From positions 85,559 through 149,558 of the forward strand of contig CAMYKW010000009.1 in NCBI GenBank assembly GCA_947259175.1: 64,000 nt of DNA, given 5' to 3'. Of the stretch, positions 1 through 7,849 are shown one piece after another (within the stretch, counting starts at the first letter, position 1; each line of letters starts with the position of its first letter). Made by a program: the position numbers and the translations under genes. The DNA comes from an uncultured Gammaproteobacteria bacterium (GTDB taxonomy: Bacteria; Pseudomonadota; Gammaproteobacteria; Arenicellales; JAANXG01). Under the pieces are notes generated by a model. That model saw only the letters and a program-made list of their open reading frames with translations, was not told where the DNA came from and made no database searches.

Positions 1-960
1 GTCAAGAGGAACAATGCGATGGGGGCGGGGAGACTCAAGCTTCCCGCCACGCTTGCGTTCGCCGACTCAGTCGCCGATCTCCCGGATATGGCGGAACAGC
101 GGACCTCCGACGCTCCTCATGAAACCTTTCGCGAGATTCGGTACTGGGAGAACGCGCAGGTCGGCTATCTCGAATTCCGCTTCTACAATGGGGCCATGTC
201 AGTCGATCAGTGTGAACGCTTATTGCGGGCATACGAAACCGCGCGGTCGCGGCCGGTGCGTGTGCTGGTATTGCTGGGGGGGCCGGATTTCTGGTCCAAC
301 GGCATGCACCTCAACGTCATCGAAGCGGCACACAGCCCGGCGGACGAATCGTGGCGCACCATTAATGCCATCGACGATCTGGCGCGCGAGATCATCACCA
401 CTACGGATCGGGTTACGGTGGCGGCGTTACGCGGCAACGCCGGCGGGGGTGGCGTTTTTCTGGCGCTGGCGGCGGATCGGGTCGTCGCCCGGGCGGGTGT
501 AGTCCTCAACCCGCACTACAAGAACATGGGGAATCTTTATGGTTCGGAGTATTGGACCTATTTGTTGCCGAAACGCGTGGGCGCCGAGCGTGCTAAAACT
601 CTGACCGAGAATCGTTTGCCGATCAGCGCACGGCGGGCCGCGAAAATCGGCCTCATAGATCGAGTCATGAGCGCCGACGCCGTGTCTTTTGTCCCCGCGG
701 TGGAAGCGTGGGCCGAGAATATCGCCGAGCGCGAGAATTTTGATGACATCATCCGCGCCAAGCACGAGCAGAGGCGGCGCGATGAATCGCTAACACCGCT
801 CGCGGGCTATCGTGAGGCGGAATTGGATCAGATGAAGTTGAATTTCTACGGTTTTGACCCAAGCTACCATGTCGCGCGCTACAATTTCGTGTTCCGGGTT
901 CCCCATTCCCGCACACCGTTGCATCTCGCGCCGCATCGCCGCAAGCAACGGGAGTCGTGA
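1..960 (+). CDS. hoxX: HoxX, [NiFe]-hydrogenase CO-ligand maturation protein (3' part)
   Basis: The reading frame is open from the left edge, so this is the C-terminal 319 residues of a longer protein. It carries the enoyl-CoA hydratase/isomerase-like half of HoxX, recognisable from FYNGAMS, GGPDFWSNG, the oxyanion-hole stretch around GNAGGGG and LNPHYKNMGNLYGSEYW, preceded by the KLPAT linker typical of HoxX. The missing N-terminal half would be the formyltransferase-like domain. In the family HoxX turns formyl-tetrahydrofolate into CO for the hydrogenase active site, allowing maturation in air. Hydrogenase structural or hyp genes are therefore expected to the left of the window. An internal ATG at 19 exists but is not a credible start because homology extends upstream of it. 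Confidence 0.9.
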   Translation, partial: VKRNNAMGAGRLKLPATLAFADSVADLPDMAEQRTSDAPHETFREIRYWENAQVGYLEFRFYNGAMSVDQCERLLRAYETARSRPVRVLVLLGGPDFWSNGMHLNVIEAAHSPADESWRTINAIDDLAREIITTTDRVTVAALRGNAGGGGVFLALAADRVVARAGVVLNPHYKNMGNLYGSEYWTYLLPKRVGAERAKTLTENRLPISARRAAKIGLIDRVMSADAVSFVPAVEAWAENIAERENFDDIIRAKHEQRRRDESLTPLAGYREAELDQMKLNFYGFDPSYHVARYNFVFRVPHSRTPLHLAPHRRKQRES

Positions 961-1054
961 AACTGAAATGAAATGTCAACTTGCAACATGATGATGCGCA
1001 TTACCACGCAGGATGCACTACACTGTTTGTGGATATTGTCGAGGGATAAGGAGC

Positions 1055-1921
1055 ATGTATAAAACTCTTGTAATCGCTGTGGTGGTTGCCTTGAGCGGCG
1101 TTAATCAAGCGGCCGCACAAACGAAACAACAGGAAGCCGCGAACAACGCACGAGCGGCATCCGTGGGTCAACTGATTGAAAAATCGGCATCCGCCCAGAA
1201 GATCGAGGCGAGCGCGAATCCCCAGGCACAGGGTAAGCGCGAAGAAGCGCGTGCGTTTTATCGGCAGGCCGTAGACGCGATTAATGCCGGCGATCTTGGT
1301 CGCGGAAATGAACTGCTCAGTAAGGCGAGCAAGACTATGTTTGAAGCCGTACGTATGGCTGGAAAAAATGACGTACTGCAGAAAAAGCGTGAGCGTGATT
1401 ATCTGAACCGTCTGGATGCAGTCAACGCATTGGTCGATACACATTCACGCATCAGCCAGGATAAAGGTGCTCCATCGGAAGGTGGCGATTTACGTAAGCT
1501 CGTCGATAACAAGTTGGCGGACGCACAGCGATTGCGGGAAGAAAAAAAATTGGCTGAGGCGCGTAAACTGGTGGACGAGGCATACGTTGCGGCGACCATG
1601 GCGATTGAACAAGTCCGTGGCGGCGAGACTCTGGTGCGCACGCTTCATTTCGAGACCAAGGAAGAGGAGTACCGTTATGAAGTCGGCCGCAACGACACCC
1701 ACAGGATATTGGTGGACATGCTGCTCCAGGAAAAACTACAGGCCAACGCGAGCCTCCAGTCGATCGTCAAAAAGTTCATGGAGAAAGCGGCGCTAACCCG
1801 GGCTACCGCAGAACAACAAGCGTCCAGTGGTGACTATGAAACCGCCGTTGAGACCATGGAGCAGGCCACCAAGGAGATCGTACGCGCCATTCGTATGGCC
1901 GGGATCTACATACCAGGATAA
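1055..1921 (+). CDS. Exported helical-repeat protein, function unknown
   Basis: This 288-residue protein begins at the ATG at 1055, which has a GGATAAGGAG ribosome site; an earlier in-frame ATG at 1013 lacks one. Residues 1-21 form a clear Sec signal peptide ending AAA-Q, so the product is periplasmic. The mature part is charged and helical, with TPR-like segments. The motif EAVRMAGKN near the middle is echoed by RAIRMAGIY at the C-terminus, suggesting an internal duplication. It follows hoxX by 94 bases in the same direction and may belong to the hydrogenase region, but nothing in it shows a catalytic role. I do not recognise the family. Confidence 0.75.
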   Translation: MYKTLVIAVVVALSGVNQAAAQTKQQEAANNARAASVGQLIEKSASAQKIEASANPQAQGKREEARAFYRQAVDAINAGDLGRGNELLSKASKTMFEAVRMAGKNDVLQKKRERDYLNRLDAVNALVDTHSRISQDKGAPSEGGDLRKLVDNKLADAQRLREEKKLAEARKLVDEAYVAATMAIEQVRGGETLVRTLHFETKEEEYRYEVGRNDTHRILVDMLLQEKLQANASLQSIVKKFMEKAALTRATAEQQASSGDYETAVETMEQATKEIVRAIRMAGIYIPG

Positions 1922-2131
1922 CCGGAGCCGGCATTCGGGAACGTGAGTCGCCGCCCGTGATATGTCGCATAGACCCCGGCGTCGTGGCCCGGTCTTTCCG
2001 TGGGTGAATTTCCGCAAGTATGACAACTGACCCGAGTCGCGGTTATCGCAAACCGCCGGCCGGGACGTTGCGCGTAGCTTCGCCGCGTCGGCACGGTTTA
2101 CCGCCAGGCAGAAATCTTCAGTGAGTGGCCC

Positions 2132-3028
2132 ATGTCCAACCTGGTAACAGGTTATGCCTATGCGGTAGCCGCGTACGTGATCTGGGGATTGTTCCCGGTG
2201 TATTGGAAGTGGCTCGCACACGTCGACGAATTGGAGGTGCTCGCCCACCGGATCGTGTGGACCGTGCCGTTCGTGGCAATAGTGCTGGCCATCGTCGGCG
2301 GCTGGCGCGGCGTGGGCACGGTGATCGGGGATCGGCGGCAGATGGTGATACTGCTGGTAACCACGGTGCTGATTGCGATCAACTGGGGGGTTTATATTTG
2401 GGCGGTCAATCACGAACAGGTGGTCCAGGCGAGTCTCGGATACTTTCTTACGCCGCTGTTTAACGTGCTGCTGGGATTACTGCTGTTTCACGAGCGTTTG
2501 CGCATGTGGCAATGGGTGGCGCTGGCCATTGCGGCCGCCGGCATCGCCAACCAGTTGTTATTCAGTCATGCTGCGAGCTGGGTGAGTATTACGGTAGGCT
2601 TGAGTTTTGCAGGCTACGGTGCGCTGCGCAAACTGGTGTCTTGCGATTCCGCGACCGGTTTGTTTGTCGAGGCCGTACTTCTGGCTCCAGCGGCCCTGGC
2701 CTGGATGTGGTGGCTCGATGTCGGCGGTTCGGCGGCATTTATGCATTCCGATTGGACCACGGCTGGCTTACTGCTGTTCGCCGGTGTGGTGACGGGAACG
2801 CCGCTGTTGTTTTATGTCGGAGGCGCTAAACGTCTGCCCCTGGCCACACTTGGGTTGTTGTTCTATCTCACACCATCGCTGCAGTTCCTGCTCGGTGTTT
2901 TTGTATACGGAGAGCCGATGGCGCTCGCGCAATCGACTACGTTTGTGCTGATCTGGGCCGGACTTGCGTTGCATACCGCCGAGGGCAGGATTCACGCACG
3001 CCGCATGCCGGCACCGGAAGTGACTTGA
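2132..3028 (+). CDS. rarD: RarD-type EamA/DMT transporter
   Basis: The 298-residue product is an integral membrane protein with about ten hydrophobic segments arranged as two EamA repeats. The opening GYAYAVAAYVIWGLFPVYWK and the internal INWGVYIWAVN and SLGYFLTPL are characteristic of the RarD branch of the drug/metabolite transporter superfamily, a permease of unsettled substrate. Its length is normal. The ribosome site before the ATG is weak. It stands alone, with 210 bases of unremarkable sequence upstream, and is followed by genes on the other strand. Confidence 0.88.
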   Translation: MSNLVTGYAYAVAAYVIWGLFPVYWKWLAHVDELEVLAHRIVWTVPFVAIVLAIVGGWRGVGTVIGDRRQMVILLVTTVLIAINWGVYIWAVNHEQVVQASLGYFLTPLFNVLLGLLLFHERLRMWQWVALAIAAAGIANQLLFSHAASWVSITVGLSFAGYGALRKLVSCDSATGLFVEAVLLAPAALAWMWWLDVGGSAAFMHSDWTTAGLLLFAGVVTGTPLLFYVGGAKRLPLATLGLLFYLTPSLQFLLGVFVYGEPMALAQSTTFVLIWAGLALHTAEGRIHARRMPAPEVT

Positions 3029-3075
3029 GCATGGTGCGGTCGAGACGTGCCGCTGATTCTAATCCCGTGTCCCGA

Positions 3076-3291
3076 TTACAGTTTCTCAATCAATCCAGTG
3101 ATGACAAGAAATCCAACGGCAATGAGCACCAGGCCGATGAACACAAACTGCTTTACGTATCGTTCTTTCGGGACCTCGACACCCCATCTCTTGTAGAGCG
3201 CGGTCAACTTGCCCGCGGCGGTTGCGCGGGCGCCAATTAAAAACGCACCGAGCACCATGAACGTCATCCCCAAAAACGATAGCGAGCTCAT
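3076..3291 (-). CDS. Small membrane protein, 71 aa
   Basis: This 71-residue protein is predicted to have two membrane segments: residues 4-25 (FLGMTFMVLGAFLIGA) and 48-66 (FVFIGLVLIAVGFLVITGL), separated by a basic loop. The codon pattern and hydrophobic layout suggest a real gene. It begins just outside the left end of the MITE-like element at 3311-3584, so its promoter region may have been displaced by that insertion. The ribosome site is weak. No family recognised. Confidence 0.55.
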   Translation of the reverse strand: MSSLSFLGMTFMVLGAFLIGARATAAGKLTALYKRWGVEVPKERYVKQFVFIGLVLIAVGFLVITGLIEKL

Positions 3292-3310
3292 TGTTCAACA
3301 GTACGTCCGG

Positions 3311-3584
3311 CTAGCCCGAATATTGCACCGGTATCCGGGAAGCTGGCGCAGGACAGGTGCGGCTGCGCGCCGGACTGGAGCGAAAAGCATAGCCGTAGCT
3401 ATGGCTTGAGTGAAGTCCAAGTGCAGGCGTGCCTGAACCAGACAGAACCCGGATAGTCCAGCTGCTATTCACAGCACGCTTTAATGGAACTCGCAATATC
3501 ATTTCCATGGATAGTCAGCCTAAAATTAGTTTTAATCGCTTGCCGAGAATAGTAGCTGGGCGACTGGTGCAATATTCGGGCTAG
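3311..3584. mobile_element. MITE-like element with CTAG ends
   Basis: A perfect 19-base inverted repeat bounds this 274-bp stretch: left arm 3311-3329 beginning CTAGCCCGAATATTGCACC, right arm 3566-3584. The match continues inward to 22 bases with one mismatch. Both outer ends are CTAG, which could be a 4-bp target duplication flanking a CCCGAATATTGCACC terminal repeat. The interior holds no convincing gene. The right-hand CTAG supplies the TAG stop of the 83-aa gene, so insertion is just after that stop. I infer a non-autonomous transposon derivative; no second copy is seen here. Confidence 0.6.
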
Positions 3585-3832
3585 TCTTTGCCGCGGCCGC
3601 GACGCGAGGTAAATGGTATGTTGCCGGTGAACGCGACGTATCCGGCGATTATGCCCAGTGACAGCGGAAAAAGGATGCGCAGCACATGGACAAATCTTTC
3701 CGCCGCCGATGCCTCGATACCGATTACCATGATGCTGTAGATGCGGAGAAACACCAGTACGAAACAGGCCACGGCCAACGATCCACCCACGAGGCGCAGC
3801 ACAATCGATAGCGTCTTATCGTCTATGTTCAT
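3581..3832 (-). CDS. Small membrane protein, 83 aa
   Basis: The 83-residue product has two hydrophobic segments (about residues 10-33 and 50-68, LFPLSLGIIAGYVAF) and a basic tail (SRRGRGKD). The stop codon TAG lies inside the CTAG end of the adjacent inverted-repeat element. If CTAG is a duplicated target site, the stop was already there before insertion and the protein is intact. It lies 78 bases downstream of the SRPBCC gene on the same strand and may share its transcript. No recognised family. Confidence 0.5.
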   Translation of the reverse strand: MNIDDKTLSIVLRLVGGSLAVACFVLVFLRIYSIMVIGIEASAAERFVHVLRILFPLSLGIIAGYVAFTGNIPFTSRRGRGKD

Positions 3833-3910
3833 GTGCAGGAGTTCATGACCGGAAGTTTTTGGCGGACGCAGTCAAGATCAACGCCCTTTTCGTCACCCGA
3901 CAAGTCATTA

Positions 3911-4459
3911 TCAAGCCCTGAGGTTACTCTGCTCGGATTCGAGTTCCTGTTTAATGGCCTCCAGCCATCTCTGCAATTGCCGTTTGAGTTTCGCCTCCAT
4001 GCGCAGTTCCTCGTCACGCGATGCGCTGGGATCCTGCTGTATCGCGTCCCGGTTGCCGAACATCAGGCGAATTAATTTTCCGCGCCAGCCGTCCGCTGCA
4101 GGCAGCGGTATATGAATGCGCGGAACCGTGAAGGATTCTTTTTGCATCAGGCGCGCGCCATGGTCCGTGGGCGTTACCGTCACGCGTACCGTAAACGGCG
4201 GATCCGAATCCGATACGGTCTCGAGCAGAGTCCCCGGTTCGAAGCCGATGCAACGGCTGCGGAAATCGGCGATCCTGCCTTCAATGACCAGCCGGTAGTG
4301 GAAAACGGTGCCGATGCCCACCGGACCCTCGGTCTCCTGCACCACGTCCAGCACCTTCGCGTTGGGGTCCAGCCGCGCCTTTCGCGGGATGTCGATGACC
4401 AGCGAAAACACCGTCTCCGCGTCGCTATCGATGTCCACAGAATGCTCTACCTCAACCAT
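3911..4459 (-). CDS. SRPBCC-fold (START/polyketide-cyclase-like) protein
   Basis: The 182-residue protein opens with VEVEHSVDIDSDAETVF and continues with alternating strands containing GIGTVFHYRL and GFEPGTLLETVS, the pattern of SRPBCC ligand-binding proteins. Residues 145-182 form a charged helix, rich in K, R and E, that is longer than in many family members. These proteins bind hydrophobic ligands in a deep cavity; the ligand here cannot be read from sequence. It has no signal peptide. The neighbouring minus-strand 83-aa gene is probably co-transcribed. Confidence 0.7.
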   Translation of the reverse strand: MVEVEHSVDIDSDAETVFSLVIDIPRKARLDPNAKVLDVVQETEGPVGIGTVFHYRLVIEGRIADFRSRCIGFEPGTLLETVSDSDPPFTVRVTVTPTDHGARLMQKESFTVPRIHIPLPAADGWRGKLIRLMFGNRDAIQQDPSASRDEELRMEAKLKRQLQRWLEAIKQELESEQSNLRA

Positions 4460-4522
4460 GGCGCAGTGCTGCCTGATCGTTCGAAGCCATTAACTTAGCA
4501 CACAAGCCCTGCCGGAATAATC

Positions 4523-4554
4523 AAAAAAAGAGAGACCGCGCGATCGCGGTCTCT
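4523..4554 (-). terminator. Rho-independent terminator of the exporter unit
   Basis: A perfect 10-bp stem (AGAGACCGCG / CGCGGTCTCT, loop CGAT, 4531-4554) is followed on the minus strand by seven T residues (plus-strand A run 4523-4529). It lies about 40 bases after the stop of the YeiH-like gene. Confidence 0.9.
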
Positions 4555-4590
4555 CCAGTACTGATACTGCAGACTACGTGTTTTGAGTTA

Positions 4591-6255
4591 TTAACCGGAA
4601 GCCAGCGGCGGCATCATGCCGTGATGGAAAATCCACGCCACCACATAGGCAATCGGTGCGATGACCGCAAACAGTGCAATGGCATACAGCACCGTCAGCC
4701 GGCCCATGCCTTTTAACTTGGCGAAGTCGGTGATGACGCCGATGGCGACGAAGGTCAGCATGAACATCATCTTGCGCATCGGGCTTTGCACCACACCGGC
4801 GCCGGAGGACGCGGCCTTGATCGCATCTGGAAACCACACGGCAATTGCTACATAGAACAACCAGGCGATAAAGTAGCCGATCACGAATTTCGGGAATCGG
4901 AACCAGATCTCCGATGCCCCGACATGCTGCTGATCGGGTTTGCGCTCCACCTTGTAGACCCAGATCAGGGCAAGCACGAACGCCCACACCCCGATAAAAA
5001 CGTCGATCCAGATCTTGGTCAAGATGGCGGCGCTCAGGATCCAATCGGCCTCCCAGGTCTCGCCGGTGGTGCGGTAGTGGTTGGCCACCATCATCTCGTC
5101 GAGGATCGCACCCGCCGCCGCGTCGGCGCCGTCGGTCTTAACGGTCATGCCCATCGCCGCGCCGTTTACGATAGGCTGATCCGGAGCCACCGCCGCGTAG
5201 AATGTCGGCAAGGCCACCAGCTCGATCATGGCGAACACCACGATCAGCATCGACACCGCGATCGGCAGGATGGGTTTGGCGCGGATTGCGCCGGCGGTGG
5301 CGATAGATGCGGACACCCCGCAGATGGAGATGCCCGACGACAACACCGCCGAGGCGTCGCGGCGCAGCTTGAAGATCTTGCGTCCCATGGCGTAGACAAT
5401 CGGCCAGAACAGCAGATAGGCGACGAAGGTCGCCGCCGCGCCGGCCAGCGCCAGTTCCAGGGCAAAGCCGGTGGCCTTCATCGACATCAAGCCGAGCTTG
5501 ATGCCAAGGTACACGATGGCGGTCTTGATAAACCATTCCGGTTTAGCGCCTTCGCGGAGGAAATTGGCGAATCCCTTGAAGAAATTGCCGATGATCAGGC
5601 CCACCGCCAGCGCCAGCATATAGGAGAATCCGCCGCCGAGCTGCCAGCCCCACGACATGCGGATCGCGTTTTTTGATTTATCCACCGCTGCCGCCGCCTG
5701 CTCCTTGGTCGGGACCTGTCCGGCCATGACGTCGATGCCCATGCCTTTGAGGGCCTTGTTGATCTGGGCCGAGCACTTGTTGACTTTCGTCGTGCAGAAC
5801 ACGTTGTCGCCATAAATTTCAGACTGGGTGATCGACTGCCCGGTCTTGAGCGCCTTGAAGTGGGCCTCGTGGCCAATGATCCATGCCGCCCAGGTAATGA
5901 AAAAGATACAGGTAAAGCCCATGAAGAATTTCTTGACGTCGAGCTTTTGAAAATAAGCGCCGATGCAGGTCAATGTGGTGAATACGACATAGGTCACCAG
6001 CAACGAACCAAGGCCGCCGAGCCCGGCATAGGTCTGTCCCTCCTTCGAGTGTGCAGCCGAGAGCAGCTTGTTGAAGGATGGATCACTCCACAACTTGCCC
6101 CACTCCCAGGTCTTGGTCTTGGTCATCCAACCGACGATATCCACGCCCCAGATCGTCAGCAGTCCGGCAAAGAACATGATCAATCCCAGCCAGACCGCCC
6201 ACCAGTCTTCGGTATGGAGCATGCCGTCGGTCCACTTTCTGTTTACTGTCGCCAT
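4591..6255 (-). CDS. YeiH/UPF0324-family putative sulfate exporter
   Basis: This 554-residue polytopic membrane protein contains the hallmark core of the YeiH (Cons_hypoth698) family: AIVYLGIKLGL, SAVLSSGISICGVSASIA and GAILDEMMVAN. About ten or more hydrophobic segments are visible. It has an N-terminal extension of roughly 200 residues with two or three extra membrane segments and a soluble loop holding two cysteines (VFCTTKVNKCSA), longer than plain YeiH. In sulfur oxidisers this family is annotated as sulfate export, an activity not proven for this branch. It is the last gene of a three-gene unit with the 84-aa and 57-aa genes, has a GAGGAG ribosome site, and ends at a strong terminator. 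Confidence 0.82.
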   Translation of the reverse strand: MATVNRKWTDGMLHTEDWWAVWLGLIMFFAGLLTIWGVDIVGWMTKTKTWEWGKLWSDPSFNKLLSAAHSKEGQTYAGLGGLGSLLVTYVVFTTLTCIGAYFQKLDVKKFFMGFTCIFFITWAAWIIGHEAHFKALKTGQSITQSEIYGDNVFCTTKVNKCSAQINKALKGMGIDVMAGQVPTKEQAAAAVDKSKNAIRMSWGWQLGGGFSYMLALAVGLIIGNFFKGFANFLREGAKPEWFIKTAIVYLGIKLGLMSMKATGFALELALAGAAATFVAYLLFWPIVYAMGRKIFKLRRDASAVLSSGISICGVSASIATAGAIRAKPILPIAVSMLIVVFAMIELVALPTFYAAVAPDQPIVNGAAMGMTVKTDGADAAAGAILDEMMVANHYRTTGETWEADWILSAAILTKIWIDVFIGVWAFVLALIWVYKVERKPDQQHVGASEIWFRFPKFVIGYFIAWLFYVAIAVWFPDAIKAASSGAGVVQSPMRKMMFMLTFVAIGVITDFAKLKGMGRLTVLYAIALFAVIAPIAYVVAWIFHHGMMPPLASG

Positions 6256-6303
6256 GTGTTTCTCCTCATCACCATGATTCGGTGATAGTCGTTATTATTC
6301 GGG

Positions 6304-6558
6304 TCATAGGTTCACGGTGATATAACGATTGAAGTAATGCGCGTGATATTGCCGCAGCCAGGTCGGGATGGTGTCGAAATCGAACCCCATGAACACCGTT
6401 ACCGATGAACCCGACGGAAAGACGCCGGAGTCCCGCAAGGCGTGCGTCACATTTTCGTCAACCTCGTGCAGCGTCTCACCGACGGCCACGACCTCCCCGC
6501 CACGAGCAATCCAGTTATCGCCGTCATGGACAAGATTCAATTCAACATCCGCCTTCAT
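6304..6558 (-). CDS. 84-aa soluble protein of the exporter operon (possibly DUF5395)
   Basis: The 84-residue product contains VELNLVHDGDNWIARGGE, a helical stretch (ETLHEVDENVTHALRDSG) and a C-terminal FMGFDFDTIPTWLRQYHAHY. It resembles small conserved proteins that I recall as DUF5395; that family call is from memory. A GAGGA ribosome site precedes its ATG. It lies between the 57-aa microprotein and the YeiH-like exporter with short gaps, so a role linked to the transporter is likely. There is no signal peptide and no cysteine. Confidence 0.65.
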   Translation of the reverse strand: MKADVELNLVHDGDNWIARGGEVVAVGETLHEVDENVTHALRDSGVFPSGSSVTVFMGFDFDTIPTWLRQYHAHYFNRYITVNL

Positions 6559-6613
6559 CGCTCTGTTCCTCGCTACGCAGTGCGTTCACATTGAATCTGA
6601 TGCTGTTGCTGCA

Positions 6614-6787
6614 CTACGGCAATATGAATGTGTTGATTAGAAAACCGAGAACCACCAGACCGGCGAGCCCTATGCCGATGCTCCATCCTACGAGCTGGGT
6701 CTCCCAGGGTTCCCACGGTTCCGCCTCGCCCAACAGGGCTTGTGCGGATTTTTGTTGATCATCGCCAGGTGCCGCTGTGTCTACCAT
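6614..6787 (-). CDS. 57-aa single-TM microprotein heading the exporter operon
   Basis: A short gene runs from the ATG at 6787 to the TAG at 6614. It has an AGAGG ribosome site at proper spacing. The product starts MVDTAAPGDDQQKSAQALLG, then has a tryptophan-rich amphipathic stretch (EPWEPWETQL) leading into one membrane segment (WSIGIGLAGLVVLGFLINTF) and ends ILP. The layout predicts a soluble N-terminus and a single-span anchor. Its position at the head of the YeiH-like exporter unit suggests an accessory or stabilising subunit of that transporter. No family recognised. Confidence 0.65.
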   Translation of the reverse strand: MVDTAAPGDDQQKSAQALLGEAEPWEPWETQLVGWSIGIGLAGLVVLGFLINTFILP

Positions 6788-6878
6788 GTCGTTAACCTCT
6801 CATCGTTGTTGCGGAATATTGGATCGAGGCGAACCGAGCAACCGGCGCCACCCGCGATCACGAAAGAGAAAACGTGCG

Positions 6879-6893
6879 ATAAAGCGGCTTTAT
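6879..6893. promoter_or_regulatory. 15-bp palindrome upstream of the exporter operon
   Basis: ATAAAGC-G-GCTTTAT is a perfect palindrome centred about 99 bases upstream of the 57-aa gene. It could be an operator for the exporter unit. The rest of 6788-7074 shows no gene. Confidence 0.3.
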
Positions 6894-7028
6894 TCCACCA
6901 TGCGAACATGTGGGGGAAGATGTTGCGTTGCAATAAAAGTGCGGTGTGAGTGAATTGCAGTGCAAGTGGGTACGGGACCGGGGCTTGCCGGCACGCGGAT
7001 CCCGGCCGGTTGCGGGTACCTAAACAGC

Positions 7029-7070
7029 GGCGCGATCACCGCGCCGTGCGCCCCCATTCAAGAGGGCGCA
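7029..7070 (-). terminator. Paired hairpins after the sigma/anti-sigma unit
   Basis: Two adjacent stem-loops, GGCGCG-ATCAC-CGCGCC (7029-7045) and TGCGCCC/GGGCGCA (7047-7053 with 7064-7070), lie immediately downstream of the anti-sigma stop. No T run follows on the minus strand, so intrinsic termination is uncertain. Confidence 0.35.
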
Positions 7071-7074
7071 AACG

Positions 7075-7849
7075 TTACGTAACGCAGGGCTCGCTGGCGG
7101 CGCGCGCGTCTTTCAGGGCAATCACCGCGTGCGGATCAAGCGGCAGGCGGATGCGTGTCAAGCGGTGAACCACCTTGGCGATTTCGTACAACCGGTCCGT
7201 GTCCATCTTGTGCGCGAGTAGATAAAATCCGGTCCTGCCGACCCGCCACCCGTACACCGGTCGCCCGCCGGTTTTGAAAAACGCGATATCTTTCGGCAGG
7301 CGTATATGGTTTCTGAACACCACCAGACTCACCATACACCCGCTGGGGCCGGCGTATCCGATATGAACGCCTTCAACGCCCTGTGTGTTTACCCGTCGTA
7401 TACCGCTGAACGACAAATCCACCTTGGAAAGGTCCGGAACGTAGGCATCCAGGTACAGACCTTCGAGCGTCGTCTTGAGCAGCGCCTCGTGCCGGGAGTT
7501 CGATTGCCGGGCATGGGATTCCAGCCACTCGGTGTGTATCACCTCCGCGACACGCAACCCGGACACCGGGTACAGAAAATCCGTCTTCAATACCAGCACC
7601 GACATCAAGGAACCCAGCAATAGCACCGTCGCCAGGCTTGCCACCAAGGGCAAGCGGTCCAAACTTGATCTTGGTTGCCAATCCTTCAGTGGAATGGGCG
7701 ACCGCCGCCTTCAGCGAGCTCAACACCGCTACTTGTTCGGCAACTTCGGAATCGGTCGCAACGGCCTTGGCGACTTCGGCCGCGTCCCGGGGCGGCAATT
7801 CCCCGTCGACGTACCGGCTGATGGTTTCCCAACTGATTCTATCCTTCAT
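7075..7849 (-). pseudogene. Membrane anti-sigma factor, interrupted by a frameshift
   Basis: The gene starts at an ATG (7849) overlapping the sigma factor stop as ATGA. The first frame gives an anti-sigma N-terminus (MKDRISWETISRYVDGELPP, then a helical region ending STEGLATKIKF). Homology then continues in another frame as DRLPLVASLATVLLLGSLMS, a membrane anchor, and a periplasmic domain to 7075. Joining the frames needs a +1 shift near 7655-7665, around the TTTGGA codons. The intact form would be about 257 residues and is organised like RseA-type or mucoid-type anti-sigma proteins. The shift may be a real mutation, an assembly error or programmed; the sequence alone cannot decide. Confidence 0.7.

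Noticed and set aside
3311-3508. 65-codon minus-strand frame inside the inverted-repeat element
   Set aside because: Low-complexity, Ser/Arg-rich reading with no ribosome site; the element appears non-coding.
4786-5676. 296-codon plus-strand frame opposite the YeiH-like gene
   Set aside because: Histidine- and arginine-rich antisense reading of a strongly supported membrane protein; no domain pattern.
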